This document shows, one piece after another, positions 1 to 9,333 of a DNA stretch of 64,000 nt. Each line of letters opens with the position of its first letter. Within the stretch, counting starts at the first letter, position 1. The stretch comes from Nannochloropsis salina CCMP1776 (lineage: Eukaryota; Sar; Eustigmatophyceae; Eustigmatales; Monodopsidaceae), in contig SDOX01000047.1 in the NCBI GenBank assembly GCA_004565275.1, positions 52,813-116,812 of the forward strand, in the 5' to 3' direction. Both the position numbers and the translations under genes were made by a program. The notes below the pieces were generated by a model. The model saw only the letters and a list, made by a program, of their open reading frames with translations, had not been told where the DNA came from and did no database searches.

Positions 1-38
1 GGGAGGGAGGGAGGGAGGGAGGGAGGGAGGGAGGGGCG
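1..38. repeat. (GGGA)n tetranucleotide tract
   Basis: This is an uninterrupted run of the unit GGGA/GGAG at the left edge. It lies inside what looks like the first intron of the LACTB2-like gene. Runs of at least four GGG blocks could fold as a G-quadruplex. Similar tracts recur through the window, in introns and in coding sequence. Confidence 0.9.
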
Positions 39-151
39 GTGGTCATGTCCTCATTCCTGCTCGCCACGTCTCCTCAACGCATTCACGCCAAGAAACCAGG
101 CCTTCCACATGCTCTTGAGCTCCCGCCCTCCCTCCCTCCCGCCCGCCCTAC

Positions 152-272
152 CCGTGCCCACGATGTAGGTATTGGTGCCTTGGAGGGTGTGGGCGCCAGG
201 ATTCAGACCCAGGACCCGGACGACGCGCTGGCTCAGCACCTCGATGGAGGGAAGGTGGGGTAACGCGGGCAT
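152..272 (-). CDS. LACTB2: LACTB2-like metallo-beta-lactamase, first coding exon (partial)
   Basis: The ATG at 270-272 opens a 40-residue exon reading [20 protein letters not shown], then [21 protein letters not shown]. It closely resembles the start of animal LACTB2 ([25 protein letters not shown]), a family of metallo-beta-lactamase-fold endoribonucleases, mitochondrial in animals. The exon ends at a GT donor (150-151), so 1-151 is intron and the rest of the gene, including the HxHxDH metal site, lies outside the window. The frame stays open upstream to another ATG at 576-578. Starting there would add 102 residues with a hydrophobic patch and many Arg/Ser, possibly an organelle presequence. 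I chose 272 because similarity begins there. Transcription is divergent from the dehydrogenase gene. Confidence 0.7.
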
Positions 273-1410
273 ACTCGACGACCTCGTGGCCTCGTCTCTG
301 CAAGAGCGGCGCTTCGTCTCGCCCGTGTGCCCGTGCACGGATGGGCGTGGCCTTATAAAAGGGTCTGGTGGACGGACGGCGGAGGAGCAGGGGCAGGAGG
401 AGGAGGCGGAGGCAGGAGTGGAACCAAACAAGCGGCGACGAATCGAGGCGAAGAGGGAAAATGTGTGCAAGCTGGCGGACCACCGGCGGTAGAGACGGCC
501 GCAGAAGGTGATGGCAAAGGACAAGAGGATGATGTGTATCTCCGTCCACCGGCTCTTTTCCCCTCGCCCGCCGGACATGCGCGGGTTGGAAGGAACTAAG
601 GAGAGGAGGGTGGCGGGAGGAAAGGGAGCCAGGGGAAACCAAGCGCGTGTGAACGTGGGCTGAGGACCTGTTTAAAACCCAACAAGCAAGGAAAAGAATA
701 ATTTTCACAGTCAAGGCACCAATTTTCACATGTAAGACGCACTACACCTGTGGGTCTGTAATTTGGAGCGTGGAAAAATAAGCCAAAGGAGACCGGAGGA
801 GCCTAGGGAATAACATTAACTTCCTAGCTTGAAAGCTTTCCTTGACTGGGGACCAGCGGAAAGGGTCTTACTCTCGTGCACCTCTAGAAACGACACGACA
901 CTGCACAAGCCGGTGTCATGAAGTCGGGTCATAGACCGTCCTTTGAGAAAGTATGTGCCTAAACTTGTAAGAGGTGCTGTCTAGTTGCCTCGGCGAGTCC
1001 CGTGGGGGTGGGGAGGTAAAAGCTTGAGCTATGCGAGATAACCGAGCGCAAATTAGCAAGAACGGGTCAGATGGGATGTACTCTGGTGCTAAATGAGTGT
1101 TCCATGTTAAAATTCTCACCAGGTGTTCGTGGGAAGTTTTGGTCCTGGTGGGATTGTGCTATTATTACGTTTTATATCGAGCAGGTTGGGTACAGGTGTG
1201 TGGCCAGGACAGTAGCCTCCAGCAAGACCGAGCCGATCGATGACATGCGTGCATCCACGCTTACACAGACAATAACAAGGGAATGAATGCATCATTTTTC
1301 AAGCACTGTGTGGATGCGACCCTTTCAACTCCAACCCCAAGTGGCATGGACGGTCATTTCCCTCTGAGCTCACCCTTTCCACCTCCCCCTCCTCCTTTCC
1401 CTTCAGGTCG
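273..1410. other. Divergent spacer between LACTB2-like and isopropylmalate dehydrogenase genes
   Basis: The part up to 578 may encode an N-terminal extension of the LACTB2-like protein. The rest shows no supported ORF. Just before the dehydrogenase ATG, a pyrimidine tract (about 1370-1406) ends in CAG, which looks like a 3' splice site. A 5'-UTR intron for that gene is therefore likely. Confidence 0.45.
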
Positions 1411-2587
1411 ATGACTAACGCGGGAGCCCGTCGTCCCCTTCACTCCTCCCTCCTCTCCCTCCTTTTTTTGCTGCCAAGCAGCTTCCTGACTGTGCATGCT
1501 TTCTTGCACCCGTCGTTTTCTTCCCCCTCCACCCGTATGCAAACGCCCACCGGCCGTCGCCACCGGACCGAGGGGATGCGCATGGCAGTCGGCGCCAAAG
1601 GCGAGTACGCGGTCACCTTGCTCCCTGGTGATGGAATCGGGCCCGAGATTATGGCGGCCACGGTCGGGGTGCTGGAAGTGGTGGCTGCCAAGGCAAGCTT
1701 CAAGTTCAAGTTTCAAGACGCCTTGATTGGCGGGGCGGCCTTGGATGCCATGGACGACCCTTTCCCCGACACATCCCTCCAAGCCTGCCAGTCCAGCGAC
1801 TCGGTCCTGTTGGCCTGCATCGGCGGGTACAAATGGGACACGAACCCGCGGGAGAAACGCCCCGAAACGGGGTTGTTGAAAATGAGGAAGACCTTGGGTT
1901 TATTCGCGAACTTACGCCCGGCCAAGGTCCTCCCTCAGCTGGTGTCTGCCTCCACGTTGAAGCCGGAGGTGGTCTCGGGAGTGGACATCATGGTGGTGCG
2001 GGAGTTGACCGGGGACGTGTACTTTGGCACGCCCAAGGGGATCCGAACAGGGTCGGACGGCGAGCGGGAGGGCTTCAACAACATGATCTACAAGGAGAGT
2101 GAGATCCAGCGCATCGCCCAAGTGGCCTACGGCGTGGCCGAAAAGCGCGGGAAAAAATTGTGCTCGGTGGACAAGGCCAACGTTCTGGACGTCTCCCAGC
2201 TCTGGCGGGAGGTGGTGACCGAGGAAGGGCTCCGGCACCACCCCGACGTCGCCTTGGAGCACATGTACGTGGACAACGCGGCCATGCAGCTCATCCGGAA
2301 TCCGAAGCAGTTCGACACCATCGTCTGCGGGAATTTGTTCGGGGACATCCTCTCGGACGAGGCCTCCATGCTCGTGGGCTCCCTGGGGATGCTCCCCTCC
2401 GCCTCCCTTGGCGACCCTCGAGGTCCCGGCGTCTTCGAGCCCTGTCACGGGTCCGCCCCCGACATCGCGGGGGAGGACAAGGCGAACCCGTTGGCGATGA
2501 TCCTCTCGGCGGCGATGATGCTCCGCTACGACTTGAGCCAGCCCCAGGCCGCGGAGGCCTTGGAAGCGGCCGTAGAGCGGGTCTTGG
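1411..2587 (+). CDS. leuB: 3-isopropylmalate dehydrogenase, plastid-targeted (C-terminus missing)
   Basis: Third enzyme of leucine synthesis: NAD-dependent oxidative decarboxylation of 3-isopropylmalate. Residues 1-30 form a signal peptide ([15 protein letters not shown]) followed by Phe (VHA-FLHP), the stramenopile plastid-import pattern. The catalytic domain starts near residue 65 with [11 protein letters not shown]. It continues with [20 protein letters not shown] (substrate arginines), [26 protein letters not shown], the metal-binding aspartates in [13 protein letters not shown], and the NAD loop [18 protein letters not shown]. Coding similarity stops at VERVLG, 392 codons in. The family normally adds about 25-30 residues (GYRT-D, then a GT-mG-A segment). 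A GT donor lies at 2588-2589. Splicing to the AG near 2638 gives only VLDMT and stop; reading through gives EREGGRVGG... and stop at 2643. Neither restores the tail, so an assembly or genomic deletion is suspected. Confidence 0.93.
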
Positions 2588-2640
2588 GTGAGAGGGAGGG
2601 GGGGCGGGTGGGAGGGAGGGAGGCTGCTGGCAGGCAGACA
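2588..2640 (+). repeat. GGGA-rich tract at the end of the dehydrogenase ORF
   Basis: An imperfect (GGGA)n stretch begins with the GTGAG donor and ends at GGCAGGCAG. It lies exactly where the dehydrogenase loses its tail and just upstream of the headless phosphatase. It is therefore a candidate point of repeat-mediated collapse or recombination. Confidence 0.6.
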
Positions 2641-2648
2641 TGACATAG

Positions 2649-4403
2649 GGCTTTGAGGAAGTTCTTTTTGGCCCTGTGCCGCCTATTGGGTGCCTCGACG
2701 CGTCCTGCCCGCGGCTGGCATCTCACACAGCCCCCGCCTCCTCCGCCCTAAGCACCTGGATAAGCCGCCTCCGACGGTGGCGATCCCCGTCGCGAGGGAA
2801 GCTGAAGGCTCAGTCGTCCCCATCATCCGCTCCGCCGGCATCGGACGCCCTCCCCGTCGAGGAGGAGGCAGGGGCGGCACAGGCAAGGGCGGAGGAAGAG
2901 CGGGAATACTTGCATCAAATCATGCGGGAAAGCATGTGGTCGGACCCGAAGAAATCCCCGGGAATAACCCCGAATCCCCGAGGAGAAGGCGTCCTCTTCG
3001 GTCCCGACGTGACCGAGGCCTTTCTCCGGGACAACGGCTTGAAGATGCTCATCCGCAGCCACGAATGCGTGCCCTTGGGATTTGAATTTTCGTTCCTCAA
3101 CGGTCGGGGTCACCACCTGCTCATGACCCTCTTCTCCGCCTCCAACTATGCCTCGGCGGGCAACCAGGGCGCTTTCCTCCGCTTCTTCTCCATGGAGGGT
3201 CAGCCCGCCACCCACCCCTTCAGGACCGTCCACGGCCTCCCCTCCACCCCGCCCTCCGCCCCGCCCTCCGCTACGCCCTCCAACCTCCACTACAGCGTGC
3301 ACAGCTTCTTCATGGGCGACCCGTTGGGACACGAGCAGTCTTTGACTCGGACGCTACAGGCCTCCCTCCTGACCGTGGTCCTGAAGCGGCGCCACTCCCT
3401 CCTCCGGCACTTCCAAGGGGTGGAGGCAGGGAGGGAGGGAGGGAGGGAGGGATGGGTGACGGTGAGGGAGTGGGCGGAGGGCATGCGGGCCGTGTGCAAG
3501 GTCCAGGTGAACTGGGAAGGCTTGAGAGACCTGCTGGTGCCCCGAGATTGCATGGTGGAGGGGGAGGGCTGGGCGGAAGGCGGAAAAGAGATCGAGATAG
3601 AGGAGAAGATGGAGAGGGCGAGTCCGGTAGGGGCGGAGGGTGGGGTGGAGGAGGAGGGGGAGGAGGCAGGGAGGGAGGGCGGGGTAGAGGGCGCGATGGA
3701 GGGTATGTCAAAGGACATCAAGGGGGACGAGGCGGAAGAAGCGACAGTCCCAAGAAAGGGCGGTGTAGAGCGTGGGAAGAAGGGCGGGAAGGAGGGCGGG
3801 AAGGAGGGCGGGATGGAGGGCGCGGCCCGAGAGGTGTGGATCAAGTACGAGGGCTTCTTGGAGAGCTTCCAGGTCCAGAATCGACGGGCGAGGCGGGAGG
3901 GCCAGGGGTCCCGGCATGTCTTCGACGCCCTCTACGTGAACCGACGGCAGCTGGAGGCTCTCTTTGCCTTCTTCGACAAGGATGGAGACGGGAGCATCAG
4001 CAGGGAGGAGTTCCGCCGGGGGTGCGAGGTGGTGAACGGGTTGGTGGAGGCGGAGGGCGGGGCGGAGGGCGGGGGGGAGGGCGGGAAGATCCTGGAGGTG
4101 GACCGGGTGCTGGAGCTCTTAGATGCGGATCGGAACGAGGCAATCAGTGTGAACGAATTCTTCGAAGCCTTCCGGCTACTGGATTCCAAGGACGGCCGTC
4201 TGGACGGGAGGCTGGGTGAGGGCGGGGGGGAGGAAGGGGGGGAGGAAGGGGGCAACGTGGGGAAGGCGGGCCTGCTGATTCCCCCGACAGCAGGCGGCGC
4301 CGTGGAGGAAACCTTAAGGAGACAGGCGATGCTGAGGCGAGCGTCCTCGAAGTTAGTGATGGGGAGGGAAGGAAGGAAGAGTTCCCTGTCCATGTCCAGG
4401 TAG
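2649..4403 (+). CDS. PPEF/RdgC-like Ser/Thr phosphatase with EF-hands, N-terminal half missing
   Basis: The frame opens after TAG (2646-2648) and has no ATG upstream of MRESMWSDP (about 2922), so this is a 3' exon or truncated gene. From about 2905 it matches the C-terminal half of PPP phosphatases: WSDP, RGEGVLFGPDVTEAFLRDNG, LIRSHECVPLG (a metal-binding His) and TLFSASNYASAGNQGAFLRF. The metal and active-site motifs GDxHG, GDxVDRG and GNHE, which should lie about 200 residues upstream, are absent. Two EF-hands follow: DKDGDGSISREEF (about 3975; canonical ligands) and DADRNEAISVNEF (about 4122; Gly6 replaced by Glu). That order, phosphatase then EF-hands, defines the calcium-regulated PPEF/RdgC type. 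Low-complexity GGKEGGKEGG-type insertions at 3430-3450, 3660-3700 and 3780-3820 come from 12-nt repeats. As it stands it could not be catalytically active. Confidence 0.8.
   Translation, partial: GFEEVLFGPVPPIGCLDASCPRLASHTAPASSALSTWISRLRRWRSPSRGKLKAQSSPSSAPPASDALPVEEEAGAAQARAEEEREYLHQIMRESMWSDPKKSPGITPNPRGEGVLFGPDVTEAFLRDNGLKMLIRSHECVPLGFEFSFLNGRGHHLLMTLFSASNYASAGNQGAFLRFFSMEGQPATHPFRTVHGLPSTPPSAPPSATPSNLHYSVHSFFMGDPLGHEQSLTRTLQASLLTVVLKRRHSLLRHFQGVEAGREGGREGWVTVREWAEGMRAVCKVQVNWEGLRDLLVPRDCMVEGEGWAEGGKEIEIEEKMERASPVGAEGGVEEEGEEAGREGGVEGAMEGMSKDIKGDEAEEATVPRKGGVERGKKGGKEGGKEGGMEGAAREVWIKYEGFLESFQVQNRRARREGQGSRHVFDALYVNRRQLEALFAFFDKDGDGSISREEFRRGCEVVNGLVEAEGGAEGGGEGGKILEVDRVLELLDADRNEAISVNEFFEAFRLLDSKDGRLDGRLGEGGGEEGGEEGGNVGKAGLLIPPTAGGAVEETLRRQAMLRRASSKLVMGREGRKSSLSMSR
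3778..3820 (+). repeat. 12-nt in-frame tandem repeat (GGKE)
   Basis: About three copies of GCGGGAAGGAGG encode Gly-Gly-Lys-Glu within the phosphatase-like ORF. Because 12 nt is four codons, copy-number change keeps the frame. Confidence 0.75.
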
Positions 4404-5019
4404 GAGGAGGTAAAAGGAGGGAGGTGGGGGAGGAGGAGGGAAGGAGGAGGGGGAGGGTGGGAGGTCCTGGAGCCTTGTATGGAATAGGGCGGGGAGGAGG
4501 GAGGAGTAGAGGGAAGAGGAGGGAGAGGAGGAGGTGGAGGAGGAGGAGGGGGAGGAGGAGGAGGGGGAGGAGGAGGAGGAGGAGGAGGAAGTGGGAGGAC
4601 AGAGAGGGCGTCTTCTCAATGGGGGCAAGGGAGGCAGTGAAAGGCAAAAGGAGGGCGGGAAAGACGAGGAAGCATCCCTTACTTGCGGGATTGCGCGGAA
4701 GATAGGGGAGGTTGAAGGGCGGGGACCCTCCAGGGAGGAAGGAGATCGGCATATGAAATTTGGATTGGAAATAATTCATGACCAGGAACTACCACTTACC
4801 AGTATAGGAACGCATCACATGGATGTATCCTCATTTAGCGTTTTTAAAAATAAAGACAAAAGGTGCCTCCGGCGTCTTCGTTTTCATTTCTGCCCCGAAT
4901 GCTTCCTCCCCTCTCTTCTAAGCACACGACTCCGTCGCGACGCCACGCTGCTCTTTCCTTCCTCCCCATACACCCTTCCCCCCCTTTCTCCCCCCCCCCC
5001 CCCCTCCCTTCCTTCCCCC
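4404..5019. other. Convergent spacer, GA-rich then C-rich
   Basis: The 3' ends of the phosphatase-like gene and UTP12 face each other here. 4404-4600 is almost pure GGA/GAG repeat. 4989-5003 is a cytosine homopolymer. No gene is supported; the ORFs that cross it are repeat translations. Confidence 0.6.
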
Positions 5020-8000
5020 TCACTCCCGCCGAGCGCGCTTCTTCTCCCCGTCCTCCTCCTCTCCCTCCCCCGGGACCAGGAAGGCTTGCTTCCCCTCTTC
5101 CACCTCCCTCTTCAACAAACGGAGCCCCTCCACATTCATCGCCACCCCGTCCCGAAACCGTTTCAAGCGCTCTCTCAGACCGCCGCGCAGGTCCATGAGG
5201 AGGGGCATCAGGTCGCGGCTGTGGAGGAGGAGGCGGTGATGCGTTCGGAAGAGGAAGAGGAGACAGCGCCAGCACAGCTCCACCTCCATGTCCTCCCTAA
5301 GGAGGCGGCAGAGGCCGCGAAGGAGGAGGTGCATGAGGTCCAGGGGGAGGACGAGGAGGGCTTGCTCGAGGTCGGGGCCCTTCAGGAGGCGGAGGTGGAA
5401 GAGGAGGAAGCGGTGGGGGAGAAGGTTCAGCATCAGGGGGTTCGGGGGCCGAGGGGGAGGAAGGGGGGCGCCGGGTTTCTGCCGGGCAGCTTTCAGGAAC
5501 TTAAGGTGCTCCTCCTCCAGCCCGTCGTCCGCCCTCATCACCTCCAAGGCCTCGCTCAACCGCTCCCCCTGCTTCACGCTCTCGATGTGCTGCCGCCCCG
5601 CCCGCCCGCTCTCCGCCCCTTCCTCCCCTTCCTCCCTGCCCTCCTTCCCCACCCCGTCCTCGAACATTCCCTCCAGCTCTCGCTGCCTCTCCTCCTCCAC
5701 AAAGACCTGGTCATCGCTCCTTTCCCACACCCGCACGCTCCGGTCCGCCCCCCCCGTCGCCAGCACCTCCCCCCCGCCTTCCACCCCCATCGCCCACACC
5801 TCCCCCGCATGGCCTCGGTGCGTGAGGATCAGCTCGAAACTGTCCGCGTCCCAGTACTTTAGGAGCTTGTCTTTTCCCGCCGAAAAAAAGGAGTGTGTGC
5901 CGGGGAGGAAGCGGACCGCCATCACGCTGTCCTGGTGGGCTCGGAGGGATCGGTGGCAATCGCCGAAATCCAGGCCCCAGATTTTAACAGTCCGATCGGC
6001 CGAGGCCGTGACCAGGAGCTCGTCGTCGTGGGAGACGTCGAGAGCGAGGACGGGGAGCTGGTGCCCGTAGAGGGAGAGGAAGAACTTGAGGGAGTCGTCG
6101 AAGAAGACCTTGACGGTCGAGTCCAAGAGCGCAACCGCCACCAGGAGTCGGGCCTGGCTCCGGGTATTTGAATACCGCACCGCCAGCACGTCCTCCTCCA
6201 GCCGGAGAGAGCGCACGTGCCGCAGACTCAAGCGGGCCTGGCCCCCGCCCTCCCCTCCGCCCTCCACCTCGAAGCTCCAGAACTTCACCTCCTTGTCCGC
6301 CCCCCCCGTCATCATCCCAGCCCCGTCCCCCCGGACGTCCATCGCCCACACCGCCCCCGCGTGCCCGTCGTGCAGCACCACCCCTTCCTCCTCCCCCTCC
6401 TCCCCCCCTTCCCTCCTCCCCCCCCTCCTGCCCCCCCTCCCGGGCCCCCGTCTTCGGGGGCAGGTGTCGCTCCACCACCTCCCCCGACGCCAGGGCCACC
6501 ACGCCCACGGTCCCGTCCTTGGCCCCCACCGCCAGGTGCCTGTCGCCCGGCAAGAAGGACAGACTCATGCCCAGCCCCCGCCCCAACCCCGTTGTCCGCA
6601 CGCACTGCGCCCCCCCCCCTCCATCCTTCCCTCCCCATCCCCCTGACCGGGGACGACTCCACACCTTAACTTCCCGCGCGCTCGCGCAGGCGAGGAGGTT
6701 GCCATCCCTGGAGAGGGAGAGCGCGCGAACGTCCCCGCGATGCCCGGGGGCGTCGATGGAGAGAAGGCGGGAGGAGACGAGGCGCTGGGAGTCCTCCGTC
6801 CCTTCCCAGGCCAAAGAATGAAGCTCTAGCGCGTTGGAAGCGAGCGCGAGGAGGAGGCGCCCGGCCTCTGAGGGGGAGGGGGAGGAGGAGGAGGAGGAGG
6901 AGGGGAAGGAGGAGGAGGGGGAGAAGGCCATGGCCCGGACTTTGGCGGACGCGCGGAGGGTGAGCGCCCACTCCAGCTCGTCCGACGCCTTCAAGGCTTC
7001 CTCCAGGGCCGCCTCGTCTCCCCCGCCCTCGGTCCCGCCCTCGGTCCCGCCCTCGGTCCCGCCCTCCCCCGGCCCCGGCCTGACGGGCAAGGCCCACGCG
7101 TTCTCCCCTTCGTCCTGCCCGCCCTCCTTCCCGCCCTCCCCCTTCCTCCGCTGCTCCCGCTTCTCCCGGGCCCGCTTCAACCTCCTCTTCATCTTCCGCC
7201 TCGCCTCTCCCTCCTCCCTCACCTTAAACACCTCCACGCTTTTTCCCGCGTCCTGCGCGGCCAGGAGCAAGCTTCCCCCCGCCCGGCCACCGTACTGCAA
7301 ATTCTGGCACCGCTCCTGGCTCTCCCGCAACACCGACCCCATGTACCGGCACAGCCCTTCCTTCTCCTTCCCGTCCCCCCCTCCCTCCCGCCCTCCTTCC
7401 CTCCTTCCCTCCCCCTCCCCCACCGCCCACACGCGCAGCTGTCGATCCGCTGCCCCTGTCACCAGCCTCCGTCTATCCGGGCTTAAAACCAGGGACCAGA
7501 TCTCCGACCGGTGGCCCGTTAGCGTCTGCACGCAATGCTGGCTCGCCAGCTCCCAGACCTTCAACAGCGTGTCCTTGGACGAGGAGAGCAGGTACCGAGG
7601 GCCAGCCCCTTCCTCCCCCCCTCCCTCCCCCCAGAGCCCCAGGCCCGTCACCCCACTCTTGTGCCCCTTGAGCCTGTACAGCCCACTCTCCGTGACCAGA
7701 TCCCAGACGATCACGTCCGTGTCCCTTCCCCCGCTCACCAACGTCGACCCCAGCGCGCCGAAGGCGAGGCAAGCCACCCCCCCCGACCGATGCCCGTGCA
7801 GGGTCACTTTCAGCGCGCCTGTTACCACGTCGAAGAGGTTGATCACCCCTGCATGGTACCCCGCGGCCAAGGTCGTGCCGTCAGGGGACAAGGCCAGGCA
7901 GGTCACCTCTCCCCATTGCGGGGCGTCGGCTTCGGGATCATCTAAACTCGGCCCTGGAGGTCGCAATAAGCGCACAGGCAGGCCAGACCGCAAGTTGAAT

Positions 8001-8128
8001 ATGGCCACATTTTCCAGGGCGGCCGTGAAAGCAAGCTTGCCCGAAGGATCAAGAAGGACGTCCGTGCAGGTAGGAGAGGCGATGACGCCGAATGTGGCGG
8101 TGGGCACGTATCTTAGGTGGCTTTTCAT
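5020..8128 (-). CDS. UTP12: UTP12/WDR3 (DIP2), WD40 protein of the small-subunit processome
   Basis: A UTP-B component needed for U3-dependent pre-18S rRNA processing in the nucleolus. The start at ATG 8126-8128 gives MKSHLRYVPTATFGVIASP, matching the family opening (LRYV-FGVI). A first WD40 propeller contains RDTDVIVWDLVTESGLYRLK and later LTGHRSEIWSLVLSPD. A charged Lys/Arg/Glu linker follows (about 7000-7240), then a second propeller with SLYGHQLPVLALDVSHDDEL and VKIWGLDFGDCHRSLRAH. The C-terminal Utp12 domain contains GPDLEQALLVLPLDLMH and ends in a basic tail (KKRARRE). Total about 1,036 residues; human WDR3 has 943. The reading frame changes between VVERHLPPKTG (about 6450) and VVLHDGHAGAVWAMD (about 6380), inside a (G)n/GAGG run. 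This is either a tiny intron or, more likely, an indel error in a homopolymer. Identity is near certain; the joined model is not. Confidence 0.9.
7020..7068 (-). repeat. 12-nt in-frame tandem repeat (GGTE) in UTP12
   Basis: On the plus strand CCCTCGGTCCCG repeats about three times, encoding Glu-Gly-Gly-Thr on the minus strand inside the charged linker between the two propellers. Confidence 0.75.
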
Positions 8129-8774
8129 ACTCCAGGGAGGAGACACACTGGCCACCGGCCTGTGTGCAAATGGCGCCAGGAGTGGGATACTCATGAGAAG
8201 GCATCTCACCTTTAAAGCGTGTGCACTGCAGGTTTCTTAAACAAACGCTCGATCGTGCCGTTGAGCTGGGTTTTAGTACGCTGACGCGCATACGCAAACT
8301 TGGCTAGAAGGATGAAAAAGCGTCATGGTATATGCGCAGCAACCTCCTCCCGTCACCGCCATGCGCTCTCCCAAAAACTGCCTTACCACTGGGAAAATGG
8401 ATAGCACCGATACACATCATGCAAATCATTCTCACAGCCTTAGCTGATTTTTCCGTCGGTATGCACGTAAGGTGTTGCGTAAAGACGCCTTTGCATGGAG
8501 AGACCGGGGGGGGCCCTACATCCGGGTTGGGTTGTCATGGCGCCCGAAGGCTCCCCGCGTCGTCTTCGCCTAAAGCCAGTACTTCGTTGTACTGTATCAT
8601 GAGAGAGGATGCTCGAAAGTCATTCTAAGATCGATCAAGTATCGAAAGAGTTGTGAGGACAAAATAGATTGCCTTAATTATGCTCTATTCGTTTCTTTAC
8701 GTACAAGTGCTCTGGCTAAAGGCTCCCTCCACGCCTCAAGATACTGCCTTTGCTATCCAATATCTCGCACTTTC
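8129..8774. other. Spacer between UTP12 and helicase genes
   Basis: About 650 bases, lower in GC than the flanking genes. It should hold the UTP12 promoter and the 3' end of the helicase gene. I see no convincing ORF, RNA gene or repeat. Confidence 0.45.
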
Positions 8775-9333
8775 TCATCGTCGACCACTTCCCCTTCCTT
8801 GCCCTCCTTTCTTGCCCTCTTTCTTCCCGCCCCCTTCTGGACGACGTTTCTCCTCGCTGGCTATCAGTTTCTTCCGAAGGTTCTCTCTCAGATCTTTCTG
8901 GGCTGGATTCCGGTTCCACCCATACAGCCGCTCTCTGGTCGCCTCGCTCGGCGGACGAGGCCATGCCTGCAAATTAGCGTTCGCCCGAATGGCTTCCTCC
9001 AACGCTGCCATCTCATCGTTGCCCTCTGCATCTTGCTCTGTCCTTCCCTCCTCCTCCCTTCTCCCCTCCAACCTTTCCGCCCCCTCCGACGCCATGCCAT
9101 TTTCTGAACAGACGTTTCCATTCCCTTCTCGATCTCCTCGCTCTTCCTGGCGTTTTAAGCGCGCCGCATGGAGCGCGCCCAGCCCCAGGTTCCCCCTCAT
9201 GGGCCGCCCCTCAGCCCCGTCCTCGATGCGCCGACCAGAGCCCTCTGACCTCAGTCGATGTCGGAGCTGCCCACCGGGCTCGGGCTCGGCCTTGAGAGCG
9301 AGCAGGCTATCGCGCTTCTTGCCCCCCCGCTTC
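8775..9333 (-). CDS. Possible C-terminal exon of the IGHMBP2-type helicase
   Basis: A minus-strand frame, different from the helicase frame, stays open from about 9515 to the stop at 8775. It has protein-like, helix-rich composition at its end (ALEEAIRANANLQAWPRPP, then NPAQKDLRENLRKKLIASEE and KRRPEGGGKK). It has no ATG near its left limit. A donor in the helicase ORF (ACAAG then GTGCGG, exon end 9516) and an AG before 9333 are in compatible phase and would remove 182 bases of purine repeat, giving EKETRKRGGKKRDSLLALK. The acceptor lacks a pyrimidine tract, so this stays an inference. The alternative is that the helicase simply ends at 9251. Confidence 0.4.

Noticed and set aside
1-38. Telomere-like or CRISPR-like array
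   Set aside because: The unit is GGGA, not a telomere repeat, and there are no spacers. It is a simple microsatellite within an intron.
2588-4403. A genuine fusion of dehydrogenase and phosphatase in one protein
   Set aside because: Stops lie between them (2641-2648), and both partners are broken in mid-domain, which fits missing sequence better than a designed fusion.
4534-5862. Long plus-strand ORF of 442 codons
   Set aside because: It is the antisense shadow of UTP12 plus translation of GGA repeats; the minus strand carries clear WD40 motifs.
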